Source: an uncultured Gemmatimonadales bacterium (lineage in GTDB: Bacteria > Gemmatimonadota > Gemmatimonadetes > Longimicrobiales > Gaopeijiaceae). From it: 43,527 nucleotides of DNA. The translations under genes were made by a program, and so were the position numbers. Under the pieces are notes generated by a model, which saw only the letters and a program-made list of their open reading frames with translations, had not been told where the DNA came from and made no database searches. Of this stretch, positions 1 to 6,602 are shown piece by piece (within the stretch, counting starts at the first letter, position 1; the number at the start of each line of letters is the position of its first letter). The stretch is taken from assembly GCA_937919655.1 (NCBI GenBank), contig CALFPJ010000034.1:1-43527 (forward strand), given 5' to 3'.

Positions 1-69
1 ACGAAAAACCTGTAGGTCGCGCGCAATCAGCGCGAACACGTCCGACGACGCCTTCTCCTGACCGGCCAT
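1..69 (-). CDS. 5' end of an unidentified gene running off the left edge
   Basis: Only 23 codons are visible: an ATG at 69-67 read leftward with no stop before the window edge. The protein begins MAGQEKASSD and continues with a mixed helical-looking stretch, so there is no signal peptide in what can be seen. It diverges from the DUF432-MscS pair, leaving about 80 bases for two promoters. No convincing Shine-Dalgarno motif precedes the ATG. No family can be named from this much sequence, and the call rests only on an open frame in a plausible divergent arrangement. Confidence 0.35.
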   Translation of the reverse strand, partial: MAGQEKASSDVFALIARDLQVFR

Positions 70-150
70 GAGGGCGAGATTTTTTGCTGACTCACGAGCC
101 GCAACGGCACGGACCGTGAGCGATATGAACCCTATCCGGGTCAAGGCTGA

Positions 151-954
151 ATGCACGAAGTTGGGACAACGAATCCAGGCCGCTGGGGTCGAAGAGAGAT
201 GCCAACCGTCGGCGCGATTGAGCGGATCTCGGTCGGTCCGCTCACCGTGTGGATCACCCGGGTCGGAGATGAATTGAGAGTCTCTCACGCACGAGCGGAA
301 CACGGCGTCGCGCCTCCGATCGACCCACCGGACGACATCGACTGGAACCGTTGGTCCCTACGCGATGTGCCTCACCATTTGTCGGTCCTTCCGGTATTTC
401 CGGACCGTCCGCTCCTGATCAAGCCGGATCACAGCTTTACGCTGATGCGAATGGCGAGCGCGCGCATCTACTCACGAGTTCCCGCCTGGGTTCGGCTTCA
501 GGTCGTGGAAACCGAGACAGGGCTCGCTTCCACACTGGTCGAGCTTCCCACCGAGACGCTCTCCGATACTTGGTGGGGTGATTTCGTCGAAGGGTCTCTC
601 GCCTATTGGCTACCCACTAAGGCGCGCAGAGAGTTGCGGCCCGACCTCTTCGAGCCGCATCTCATCATCTGCACGCTACAGCTCAGCAACGGGTCCACGG
701 ACAATCTCGCCGTCGAGCAACTCGTCCTTCGTGTCGACCACCTCAGCATCTTTGAGAGACCCGGTGAACTTTGGGGCGAAGAGGTCGTCGTCGAATACCA
801 AGGTGAATCGCTTGGTAGCGACATCCGCATGGAGGACCTGCCGCCGAGAGAAGCAGAGGGTGCCGTAGAAATCACCCCCGCGCGGGCCCAGTCGCGCGGC
901 TTCCGCGCGCGTACCTTCGCCCGTTTCATGGCCCTCGGCGGCTTCCGTGGGTGA
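151..954 (+). CDS. DUF432 family protein
   Basis: A 267-residue soluble protein with no signal peptide or membrane segment. I assign it to DUF432 from overall composition: a beta-rich domain with an N-terminal I-S-V-G-P-L-T-V-W-I stretch, a central D-T-W-W-G-D-F-V-E-G-S-L-A-Y-W region and a D-N-L-A-V-E-Q-L-V-L-R-V-D tail segment. It is also placed directly before an MscS gene, a neighbourhood I associate with this family. The function of DUF432 is unknown. Its last 8 bases overlap the GTG start of the channel gene, so the two are probably translationally coupled and may form a channel plus accessory-subunit pair. ATG 151 has an AAGG 4-8 bases upstream. ATG 199 (MPTVGAIERIS) is an alternative that would trim 16 unconserved-looking residues. 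Confidence 0.7.
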   Translation: MHEVGTTNPGRWGRREMPTVGAIERISVGPLTVWITRVGDELRVSHARAEHGVAPPIDPPDDIDWNRWSLRDVPHHLSVLPVFPDRPLLIKPDHSFTLMRMASARIYSRVPAWVRLQVVETETGLASTLVELPTETLSDTWWGDFVEGSLAYWLPTKARRELRPDLFEPHLIICTLQLSNGSTDNLAVEQLVLRVDHLSIFERPGELWGEEVVVEYQGESLGSDIRMEDLPPREAEGAVEITPARAQSRGFRARTFARFMALGGFRG

Positions 955-1846
955 CGTGAAGATCTTCGCCCTCCAAGAGGCCGTCCCTGCAGTCGAGGTT
1001 CCCGACGTGTTATACGTCGGGGGCATCCCGCTGCTGCGCGCCGCGCTCATACTCGTGATCGGTATCCCGGCCGCGTGGGCGATCGCGCGTTTTGCTAGGG
1101 ACTACGCGATCAGGACCTACGACGCACAAAAGGGTCTAGTAGTCCACAAAAGTGTGTTCTACCCGGCCGTGTTGGTCATCCTCGTTACCGTGTTGCGGGA
1201 GCTAGGCCTTAGCCTCACGCCCTTGCTCGGCGCCGCGGGCATCGTGGGAATCGCGGTAGGCTTCGCGTCCCAGACATCGGTTTCGAACATCATCAGCGGC
1301 TTCTTTCTCCTGGCCGAGGCGCCCTTCAAAGTGGGTGACGTCATCAAGGTTGGAGAGACGACCGGGGTGGTCATGACCATCGACATGCTGTCGGTTAAGC
1401 TGCGGACGTTCGACAACCAGATGGTCCGGATCCCAAATGAGGCCTTGGTCAAGACCGAAGTCACCACGGTGACGCGCTTCCCAATTCGTCGTATGGACAT
1501 CCCGGTCGGGATCGCCTACAAAGAGGATGCAGGGCGCATCCGTGAGATCCTGCTCGAGATCGCTACAGCAAACCCGCGGGTTCTCATGGAGCCCGAGCCG
1601 ATCGTGATTTTTGAGGGCTACGGTGCGTCGTCGGTCGACTTCAAGTTGGCCTCGTGGACTCAGACGCCCATCTTCTTGCCCGTGCGCAACGAACTGTTCG
1701 AAGAGATCAAGGCGCGCTTCGACGCGGAAGGCATCGAGATTCCGTTCCCCCACCGGTCGCTATACACGGGGTCTGATACCGCCCCGTTTCCGATCCGTAT
1801 CGTGAGTGATGGCCCCGTCGAGGATGGCGGAGCGCTGGAGCCTTAA
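947..1846 (+). CDS. MscS-family small-conductance mechanosensitive ion channel
   Basis: Encodes 299 residues with the core MscS layout. There are transmembrane helices near residues 29-48 and 71-88, then a Gly/Ala-rich pore helix TM3 (about 92-122, with G-I-V-G-I-A-V-G-F-A-S-Q-T). The cytoplasmic beta domain follows, with F-K-V-G-D-V-I-K-V and the family landmark R-I-P-N-E-A-L at 161-167. It opens under membrane tension to release solutes during hypo-osmotic shock. It is a short-form channel with only a brief C-terminal alpha/beta domain. The GTG start at 947 overlaps the end of the DUF432 gene by 8 bases. An ATG is not available nearby, and GTG-GGT-GAC keeps the whole first helix. Confidence 0.93.
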   Translation: MGDVKIFALQEAVPAVEVPDVLYVGGIPLLRAALILVIGIPAAWAIARFARDYAIRTYDAQKGLVVHKSVFYPAVLVILVTVLRELGLSLTPLLGAAGIVGIAVGFASQTSVSNIISGFFLLAEAPFKVGDVIKVGETTGVVMTIDMLSVKLRTFDNQMVRIPNEALVKTEVTTVTRFPIRRMDIPVGIAYKEDAGRIREILLEIATANPRVLMEPEPIVIFEGYGASSVDFKLASWTQTPIFLPVRNELFEEIKARFDAEGIEIPFPHRSLYTGSDTAPFPIRIVSDGPVEDGGALEP

Positions 1847-1854
1847 GGCCCGGC

Positions 1855-2378
1855 CTAGTCGTCCTCCAGCACAGCATAGACGAGGGTGTCTCTCCACTCG
1901 CCACGGATACGGGTGTCGCGCCGCAAATGGCCTTCGAGTGTCATGCCGAGCTTCTCGAGGACACACGCCGATCCCGGGTTGTGCGGGTCACACGCTGCCT
2001 GAATTCGATGTAGGTGCAGCACGTCAAAGCCGAACGCCATTAGAGCCTTGGCCGCCTCGGTCCATACCCTTGGCCCCAAATCTCGCGCGCGAGGCAATAG
2101 CCGAGCGACGCCTGAGGGCCATCAGGCCTGTCGAGATCCAACCCGATGCCGCCCACCAGCACCCCATCCTCTGCTCGCACGACGGCCAGTCCGTAGCTGA
2201 CGCGCGGCTCGATCTGTGCGGCCGCGATATTACGGTCGAGGAAGTCTCTCGTGTCCGTCTCCGTGTTCGGTCCCCACGGCATGTATTGCACGACTTCTAG
2301 GTCGGTCGCGTAGCGGTGGACAGCAGCGAAGTCGTCGAACCGGAAGTCGCGGAGCAGGAGGCGGTCTGTGGTGATCAC
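1855..2378 (-). pseudogene. GNAT N-acetyltransferase (RimJ/RimL-like), frameshifted
   Basis: Read leftward from a GTG at 2378, the frame gives ITTDRLLLRDFRFDDFAAVHRY, the standard start of RimJ/RimL-type acetyltransferases. It continues to the acetyl-CoA-binding region A-R-E-I-W-G-Q-G-Y near 2070. There the frame is lost and the remainder (T-E-A-A-K-A-L-M-A-F-G-F-D, then L-H-R-I-Q-A-A-C-D-P-H-N-P-G-S and L-E-K-L-G-M-T-L-E-G) continues one frame over, to a stop at 1855. Restoring one base near 2062-2064 joins the halves into a normal ~175-residue GNAT. The C-terminal motifs are well preserved, so the lesion is recent or is an assembly error. It lies downstream of the NTF2-like lipoprotein gene on the same strand. 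Confidence 0.8.
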
Positions 2379-2413
2379 GGAGGGTGTGCTTGGGTGTGGG
2401 CGGCGAACCGCAT

Positions 2414-2896
2414 CTAACCCGCAGGCATTCCCGAATTCCAAACGTCGGCCACAACCTTCCAAGAACCGTCGGCCTGCTTGTGCCACACGTGGAAGTCGCG
2501 CACCACGTCCTTACCCGGTTCCGCACCCTCGGGCGCGACGGTGATGTCCCCGATCGCGAGCGTCCAGCCCATGTCGCCCGACGCGGACACCTCTGCACGC
2601 ACCAGCTCGAAAGACAGCTCGACACCTGGCGTGGAGATGAAGCCGAAGCGGTAGTTCTGGACGCCCTCGCTGCCGTGGACGAGCGCTGCGTTTGGTGGGA
2701 CCATGACGGCCGTCGGATCGTAGAGGGCAACCACTCCTTGGGCGTTCTTGCTGCTGGCGGCCTCATGGTAGGCAGCGGCCGCGGCGCGAAGGGCGGCCAC
2801 TTCCGCCGCCGTGTCCACGGCTGGGACCTCAACCGCCGCGGGATTGCAGGCGGTGACACACAGGGCGATCAGAACGGCGGCAGGCATTCTCTTCAT
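2414..2896 (-). CDS. SnoaL/DUF4440-like (NTF2-fold) lipoprotein
   Basis: A 160-residue protein. It starts with a lipoprotein signal (KRMPAAVLIALCVTAC) whose lipobox cysteine is residue 17, so it is probably anchored in the envelope. The mature part has the cone-like NTF2 fold signature of DUF4440/SnoaL proteins: an opening helix (A-A-Y-H-E-A-A-S-S-K-N-A), then V-V-A-L-Y-D-P-T-A-V-M-V-P-P, G-S-E-G-V-Q-N-Y, and a closing strand pair D-F-H-V-W-H-K-Q-A-D-G-S-W-K-V-V-A-D-V-W. Family members are ligand-binding domains or isomerase-like enzymes of varied role, so no substrate can be assigned. The frameshifted GNAT gene follows 36 bases downstream on the same strand. Confidence 0.8.
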   Translation of the reverse strand: MKRMPAAVLIALCVTACNPAAVEVPAVDTAAEVAALRAAAAAYHEAASSKNAQGVVALYDPTAVMVPPNAALVHGSEGVQNYRFGFISTPGVELSFELVRAEVSASGDMGWTLAIGDITVAPEGAEPGKDVVRDFHVWHKQADGSWKVVADVWNSGMPAG

Positions 2897-2957
2897 GGTA
2901 ACCTCGCGGGTCAGGATGGCGTGCTCGACTGTGATACGGACAGGACATAGCGTACCG

Positions 2958-3626
2958 TCACCGCCCTTCGCCCATCCGCTGCTTCAACTCCTCGAACCAG
3001 TTCGCGACGATCACGACTGGCCCGATGCCATGGAAAGCCGTCACAGGCTCCTCGTCGAAGTTGCCGTTCGAGACGAAGAGAAAGCGGTCCCCGTCGGGAT
3101 GAATGTCGTAGTTACGGTATTGGGTGGAGCCGCGCATGTCCGGCACCTGAAATAGCTCGGTCTCTTCTCCAAGCTCGACGGCCTCGCCGCGTCGCACATC
3201 TCGCCGCACCATCACATCATTGCGCACGTAGAAGACCGCGTCTCCAGTGGGAGTCCACAGCGGACCCTGATTGGCATCGGACAAGCGAACGACGGGCCCT
3301 GGTTCCGGGAAGCTTCGTATGTAGTTCGCGTGAGTCCCTCCCTCGTTCGTTTGGTACGCGAGCCATCGGCCGTCGGAGGATACCTCGCCGTCTTCCTCGT
3401 GCCAATCCGCGCGCAAGTACGTCTTCAACTGGACATCACCGGCGTCGAGTTGTGCGTAGACGATGTCGGGACTCGTGGCGGCTCCGTCCCCTTCCCCGAT
3501 GAGCCACTTTCCTTCTGGCGAAAGGGTGTTCGAGCGACCGGGCGCTGCCGCGATGATCTCTTCGGAATCTCCCGAGCCGTCGGCCGCGGTGCTCAAGCCA
3601 CGGGTCGCCACCCCTGTTGTTTCCAC
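2958..3626 (-). pseudogene. 3' fragment of a beta-propeller (WD40/TolB-like) protein, probably a Ser/Thr-kinase C-terminus
   Basis: About 222 residues of PD40/TolB-like propeller blades. Visible repeats are S-P-E-G-K-W-L-I-G-E, S-S-D-G-R-W-L-A-Y-Q-T and H-P-D-G-D-R-F-L-F-V. The end, V-V-I-V-A-N-W-F-E-E-L-K-Q-R-M, is the tail I associate with large kinase-propeller proteins of Gemmatimonadota-like bacteria. The reading frame is open a further 14 codons upstream (to a stop at 3669-3671), still with blade-like sequence, but has no signal peptide or kinase domain. The 5' part of the gene has therefore been lost. The GTG at 3626 is a nominal start only. Whether a short product is made is unknown. 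Confidence 0.65.
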
Positions 3627-3668
3627 AGGGGGTGACTGGCCGCTGAAGTCATCGACTACCGCGATTCC

Positions 3669-4197
3669 CTAGCCGACAGCATGGTTGAAGTCGCAAAAGG
3701 TGGTTTCTCGGGAATCCGCTGCAGCGCCCCCTGTCCACGCCTATCGGGAAGAGCCCGATCGACGGGGGGCCAGTTCACTCCGCCGCCTTCTCTAGCGCGA
3801 ATTCCAGAGCCAGTCGTAGCTCAACCGCACGTACACCGACACTTCGGCATCGAAGATGATGCGCGAACCGTAGCGCAGATCGGGGTCGCTGAGCTCGGAA
3901 TCGTAGAAGCCGTCGTAGTAGGTCCCGCGTAGCAGGGCGCTGAAGAGCGGGCTCAGAGCGGTCGCCTCGCCCGGCGAGTAATTCGCGACCACAATGCAGA
4001 CGCCGGAACGCCTGCGCCGGACATCGTCCGGGCCCTGGGGGCCTCCGGTGCGGGAGCAAGCATGCCGTCCCGCCGCCTGCACCCGGTCGGCACCCGTCGC
4101 TAGATTTCGCAGACGCCGTGTCCGCTCCTTGTCGGATCCGCGGATGTTCCCCTTTTCTGGCGCCGCACGCCGCCGCCGAGCAACAAACCACAGGTCC
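3669..4197. other. Gene-poor decayed stretch between two truncated genes
   Basis: No intact gene is supported here. On the minus strand 3792-3989 holds a protein-like fragment, listed separately. From about 3990 to 4197 all six frames are Arg/Pro-rich in the manner of noncoding GC-rich DNA, and long overlapping frames on both strands look like shadows. The segment separates a truncated propeller gene (minus) from a broken C39 peptidase (plus), so it is probably a junction left by deletions. Confidence 0.5.
3792..3989 (-). pseudogene. C-terminal remnant of an unidentified beta-strand-rich protein
   Basis: The last ~63 residues before a stop at 3792 look like real protein, unlike the Arg/Pro-rich sequence upstream in the same frame. 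Examples are N-Y-S-P-G-E-A-T-A-L-S-P-L-F and L-R-Y-G-S-R-I-I-F-D-A-E-V-S-V-Y-V. Alternating hydrophobic residues and terminal aromatics resemble the closing strands of an outer-membrane or transport-related beta-barrel, but I cannot name a family. The upstream part has been replaced or frameshifted, so this is reported as a remnant. Confidence 0.3.
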
Positions 4198-4616
4198 TCG
4201 ACCGAGCTCGCCCTCGAGGTCCTCGCCCAGCCCACCGACGAACAGTGTGGGACGACGTGCCTTCACACTCTGCCTATCGGTTTCTCGGAGACCCCCTTAC
4301 CCCTCCACGAGGTCATCGACGGAGTCACGACGCTAGGAAGCGGGGGTACGCTGGCGGCCTATCTTGGGCTGCACGCACTGGGCCGCGGATACAGCGCGAC
4401 GCTGTACACTTACGACTTCCGTCTCTTCGACCCGACCTGGTTCAGCGCCCCAGGGCGCGAGCTTGGTGAGGCGCTCGCGCTGCAAGGGGCCGGCAGGCAA
4501 TCCACGCTTATGCACACGTCGACCTAGGCCTACCTCCAATTCTTGGGCGCCGGCGGGAAGATCCGCTTCGAGGAATTGGACCCCGACCTCATCCGGCGCT
4601 ACCTCGCGAGAGGCTG
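4198..4616 (+). pseudogene. C39-like (papain-fold) peptidase, 5' part, broken
   Basis: The segment E-L-A-L-E-V-L-A-Q-P-T-D-E-Q-C-G-T-T-C-L carries the oxyanion Gln and catalytic Cys arrangement of C39-like peptidases. E-V-I-D-G-V-T-T-L-G-S-G-G-T and G-Y-S-A-T-L-Y-T-Y-D-F-R-L-F-D follow. Three lesions are visible. Near 4262-4310 the frame slips out and back: S-A-Y-R-F-L-G-D-P-L lies one frame over between C-L-H and L-H-E-V. A TAG stands at 4525. The sequence then ends after D-L-I-R-R-Y-L-A-R-G, without the catalytic His/Asp part, where it abuts a headless GCS2 gene. A peptidase beside a GCS2-type ligase and an NFGAH suggests it once belonged to that set. It cannot encode an active enzyme as it stands. 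Confidence 0.65.
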
Positions 4617-4682
4617 ATCGAATGGGTCTCTGGAGGGCCCGCCTCCGAGGTCGAGCTTGGTGAGATCGCATGGTCCAACGAA

Positions 4683-5750
4683 TTGGTACTCCACGTGTTG
4701 GAGTTCAAGACCAACGGGCCCGCACCCACGCTCTCAGGCCTGGGTGGGACCTTCCATGACAGCATGCTCGCCGCACAAAATCGGCTCTCGGATCTCGGCG
4801 CTAGGCTCATGCCGGGGGCGATGCATCCGTGGATGAACCCGGAAACCGAGACTCGGCTGTGGCCGCACGAAGACAACGAAGTCTATCGAACCTTCGATCG
4901 CATTTTCGGGTGTAAGGGTCACGGATGGGCGAATCTCCAGAGCACTCACCTCAACCTCCCGTTCGCGAACGACGAAAAATTCGGACGATTGCACGCGGCG
5001 ATCCGGGTGGCGTTGCCGCTCATTCCGGCGCTTTCTGCGGCTTCTCCATACGTGGATGGGCGCGGCGGTGGGGCGCTGGACACGCGCATGGCGGTCTACC
5101 GAGGGAACGCGCGCCGCGTGCCCTCCGTATCCGGCCAAATCATCCCCGAACCGGCGTTCACTCGTGACGAATACCAGCGTACCATCCTGGCACGGATATA
5201 CGCCGATCTTGAGCCCCACGACCCCGCGGGAATTCTCCGTCATGAGTGGGTCAACGCCCGAGGTGCGATCGCGCGCTTCGACCGCGGCGCCATTGAGATT
5301 CGCATCATCGATGCCCAGGAGTGCCCCGCTGCGGACCTCGCCGTCGTCGCCGCCGTGGTGACACTCGTGCGCTCGCTCTCGCAAGGGCGCCTGGCTGGCA
5401 GAGACGTTGCGGAAGATCCGTCCACAGAGTCACTGGCGGCAGTGCTGGACGCCGCCGTGCGGGACGGGGAGCGCGCCGAGTTGAGCGATCCGGCCTTGCT
5501 CAGGGTGTTGGGGATGCCTAGCTCGCCGCTCGCGTTGGGAGAGGTGTGGCGACGGCTACTCGAAGCAGACCCGCTCGACGATCCGGCAGGCGAATGGACC
5601 CACCCGCTCGGAATGATCCTCAGTGAGGGACCCTTGGCGAGGCGTATGCTGAGGGCGGCTGGGACCGCACCCACGCTCTCAGACCTCAGGCGTGTTGCAC
5701 TCGACCTGTGCGGGTGCCTCGTGGAGAATTCATCGTTTTCTGCCACCTGA
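4683..5750 (+). CDS. GCS2-type glutamate-cysteine ligase-like enzyme (carboxylate-amine ligase), 5'-truncated
   Basis: Similarity to the GCS2/COG2170 ligases begins at about 4611 (R-L-I-E-W-V-S, then E-I-A-W-S-N-E-L-V-L-H-V). The first usable start, TTG at 4683, lies inside the conserved domain. Visible landmarks are M-H-P-W-M-N-P, R-L-W-P-H-E-D-N-E-V-Y, the signature G-W-A-N-L-Q-S-T-H-L-N-L-P-F (about residues 81-94) and A-I-E-I-R-I-I-D-A-Q-E-C-P. The family joins an amine to the gamma- or alpha-carboxyl of an amino acid using ATP, but the true substrates of this branch are largely unknown. Some 25-60 N-terminal residues with part of the active site are missing: the deletion that removed them fused the gene to the C39 remnant. 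The ORF is otherwise intact to a stop 30 bases before the NFGAH gene, so the two were probably one operon. Confidence 0.8.
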   Translation: MVLHVLEFKTNGPAPTLSGLGGTFHDSMLAAQNRLSDLGARLMPGAMHPWMNPETETRLWPHEDNEVYRTFDRIFGCKGHGWANLQSTHLNLPFANDEKFGRLHAAIRVALPLIPALSAASPYVDGRGGGALDTRMAVYRGNARRVPSVSGQIIPEPAFTRDEYQRTILARIYADLEPHDPAGILRHEWVNARGAIARFDRGAIEIRIIDAQECPAADLAVVAAVVTLVRSLSQGRLAGRDVAEDPSTESLAAVLDAAVRDGERAELSDPALLRVLGMPSSPLALGEVWRRLLEADPLDDPAGEWTHPLGMILSEGPLARRMLRAAGTAPTLSDLRRVALDLCGCLVENSSFSAT

Positions 5751-5780
5751 GCGCGTGAACAACCCAAGGAGGTGGCGCGC

Positions 5781-6494
5781 ATGACCGGGCGGCCATGGTC
5801 CTTCGTTGTCACGGCTGAACATGGAGGTAACGTCGTGCCGCCCGAATACGCGCACCTGTTCAGCGGCGCGGAAAAGACGCTGGCAAGCCACCACGGTTGG
5901 GAGCCTGGAACCCTGGCGCTGGCGGAGCAACTCTCGTCGGCCCTGAAGGCGCCGTTCTTGTCGTCGACGGTCACACGGCTCCTGGTAGACCTCAATCGCT
6001 CGCCGCACCACCCTCGGGTATGCTCCGAGTTCACGCGGAGTCTGGATCGGTGCGCGCGTAACGACCTCATCACGAAGTGGCACAGCCCACACCGTGCCGC
6101 GGTCCAGGAAACCGTGGAAGGACAGGCGCGCCGCGGCCGACGCGTCCTCCACCTTGGCATCCACTCCTTCACCCCAGTGCTGAATGGAGTCCGTCGCAAG
6201 CCCGACATCGCCCTGCTGTACGACCCAGCGCAGCTCGCCGAGTTGACATTAGCGAAACGCTGGGCTGTCGCGCTGGGGAGCGCCATACCGGACTTTGTCA
6301 TTCGACGGAACGACCCTTATCGCGGCACTTCGGACGGACTTACGACTATGCTGCGTCGGGCACTTCAGGCCGTGACATACCTCGGCTTCGAGATCGAAAT
6401 CAATCAGCGGCTCCTGGGTGCTGACGGCAACTTCGCGACGCACATAGGCTCAACACTTTTCGGAACGCTAGGGGAGACCCTAGCCCACCTCTAA
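5781..6494 (+). CDS. N-formylglutamate amidohydrolase family protein
   Basis: 237 residues. The family's zinc-hydrolase landmarks are present: S-F-V-V-T-A-E-H-G-G-N (His and Glu near residues 13-14), V-D-L-N-R-S (70-74) and L-H-L-G-I-H-S-F-T-P (His near 127). Classical members release formate from N-formylglutamate in histidine breakdown. No hut genes are nearby, and this short form follows a GCS2-type ligase, so hydrolysis of an N-acyl or peptide product of that pathway is an alternative role. ATG 5781 was chosen because AAGGAGGT ends 8 bases before it. An upstream GTG at 5772 would sit on the ribosome-binding site. No signal peptide is present, so the enzyme is cytosolic. Confidence 0.88.
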   Translation: MTGRPWSFVVTAEHGGNVVPPEYAHLFSGAEKTLASHHGWEPGTLALAEQLSSALKAPFLSSTVTRLLVDLNRSPHHPRVCSEFTRSLDRCARNDLITKWHSPHRAAVQETVEGQARRGRRVLHLGIHSFTPVLNGVRRKPDIALLYDPAQLAELTLAKRWAVALGSAIPDFVIRRNDPYRGTSDGLTTMLRRALQAVTYLGFEIEINQRLLGADGNFATHIGSTLFGTLGETLAHL

Positions 6495-6602
6495 GTCGGC
6501 CAGCAGGAGTCGCGGCCGGACACCCCAAGGCGTCCACGTCGAACCCATGGCCGCCGGAATGAGCACATCAGCCAATCAACACGACGGAATGTGAGGGGCG
6601 CC

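Noticed and set aside
5772..5780. GTG 5772 as the NFGAH start
   Set aside because: It overlaps the AAGGAGGT ribosome-binding site, which is correctly spaced for ATG 5781.
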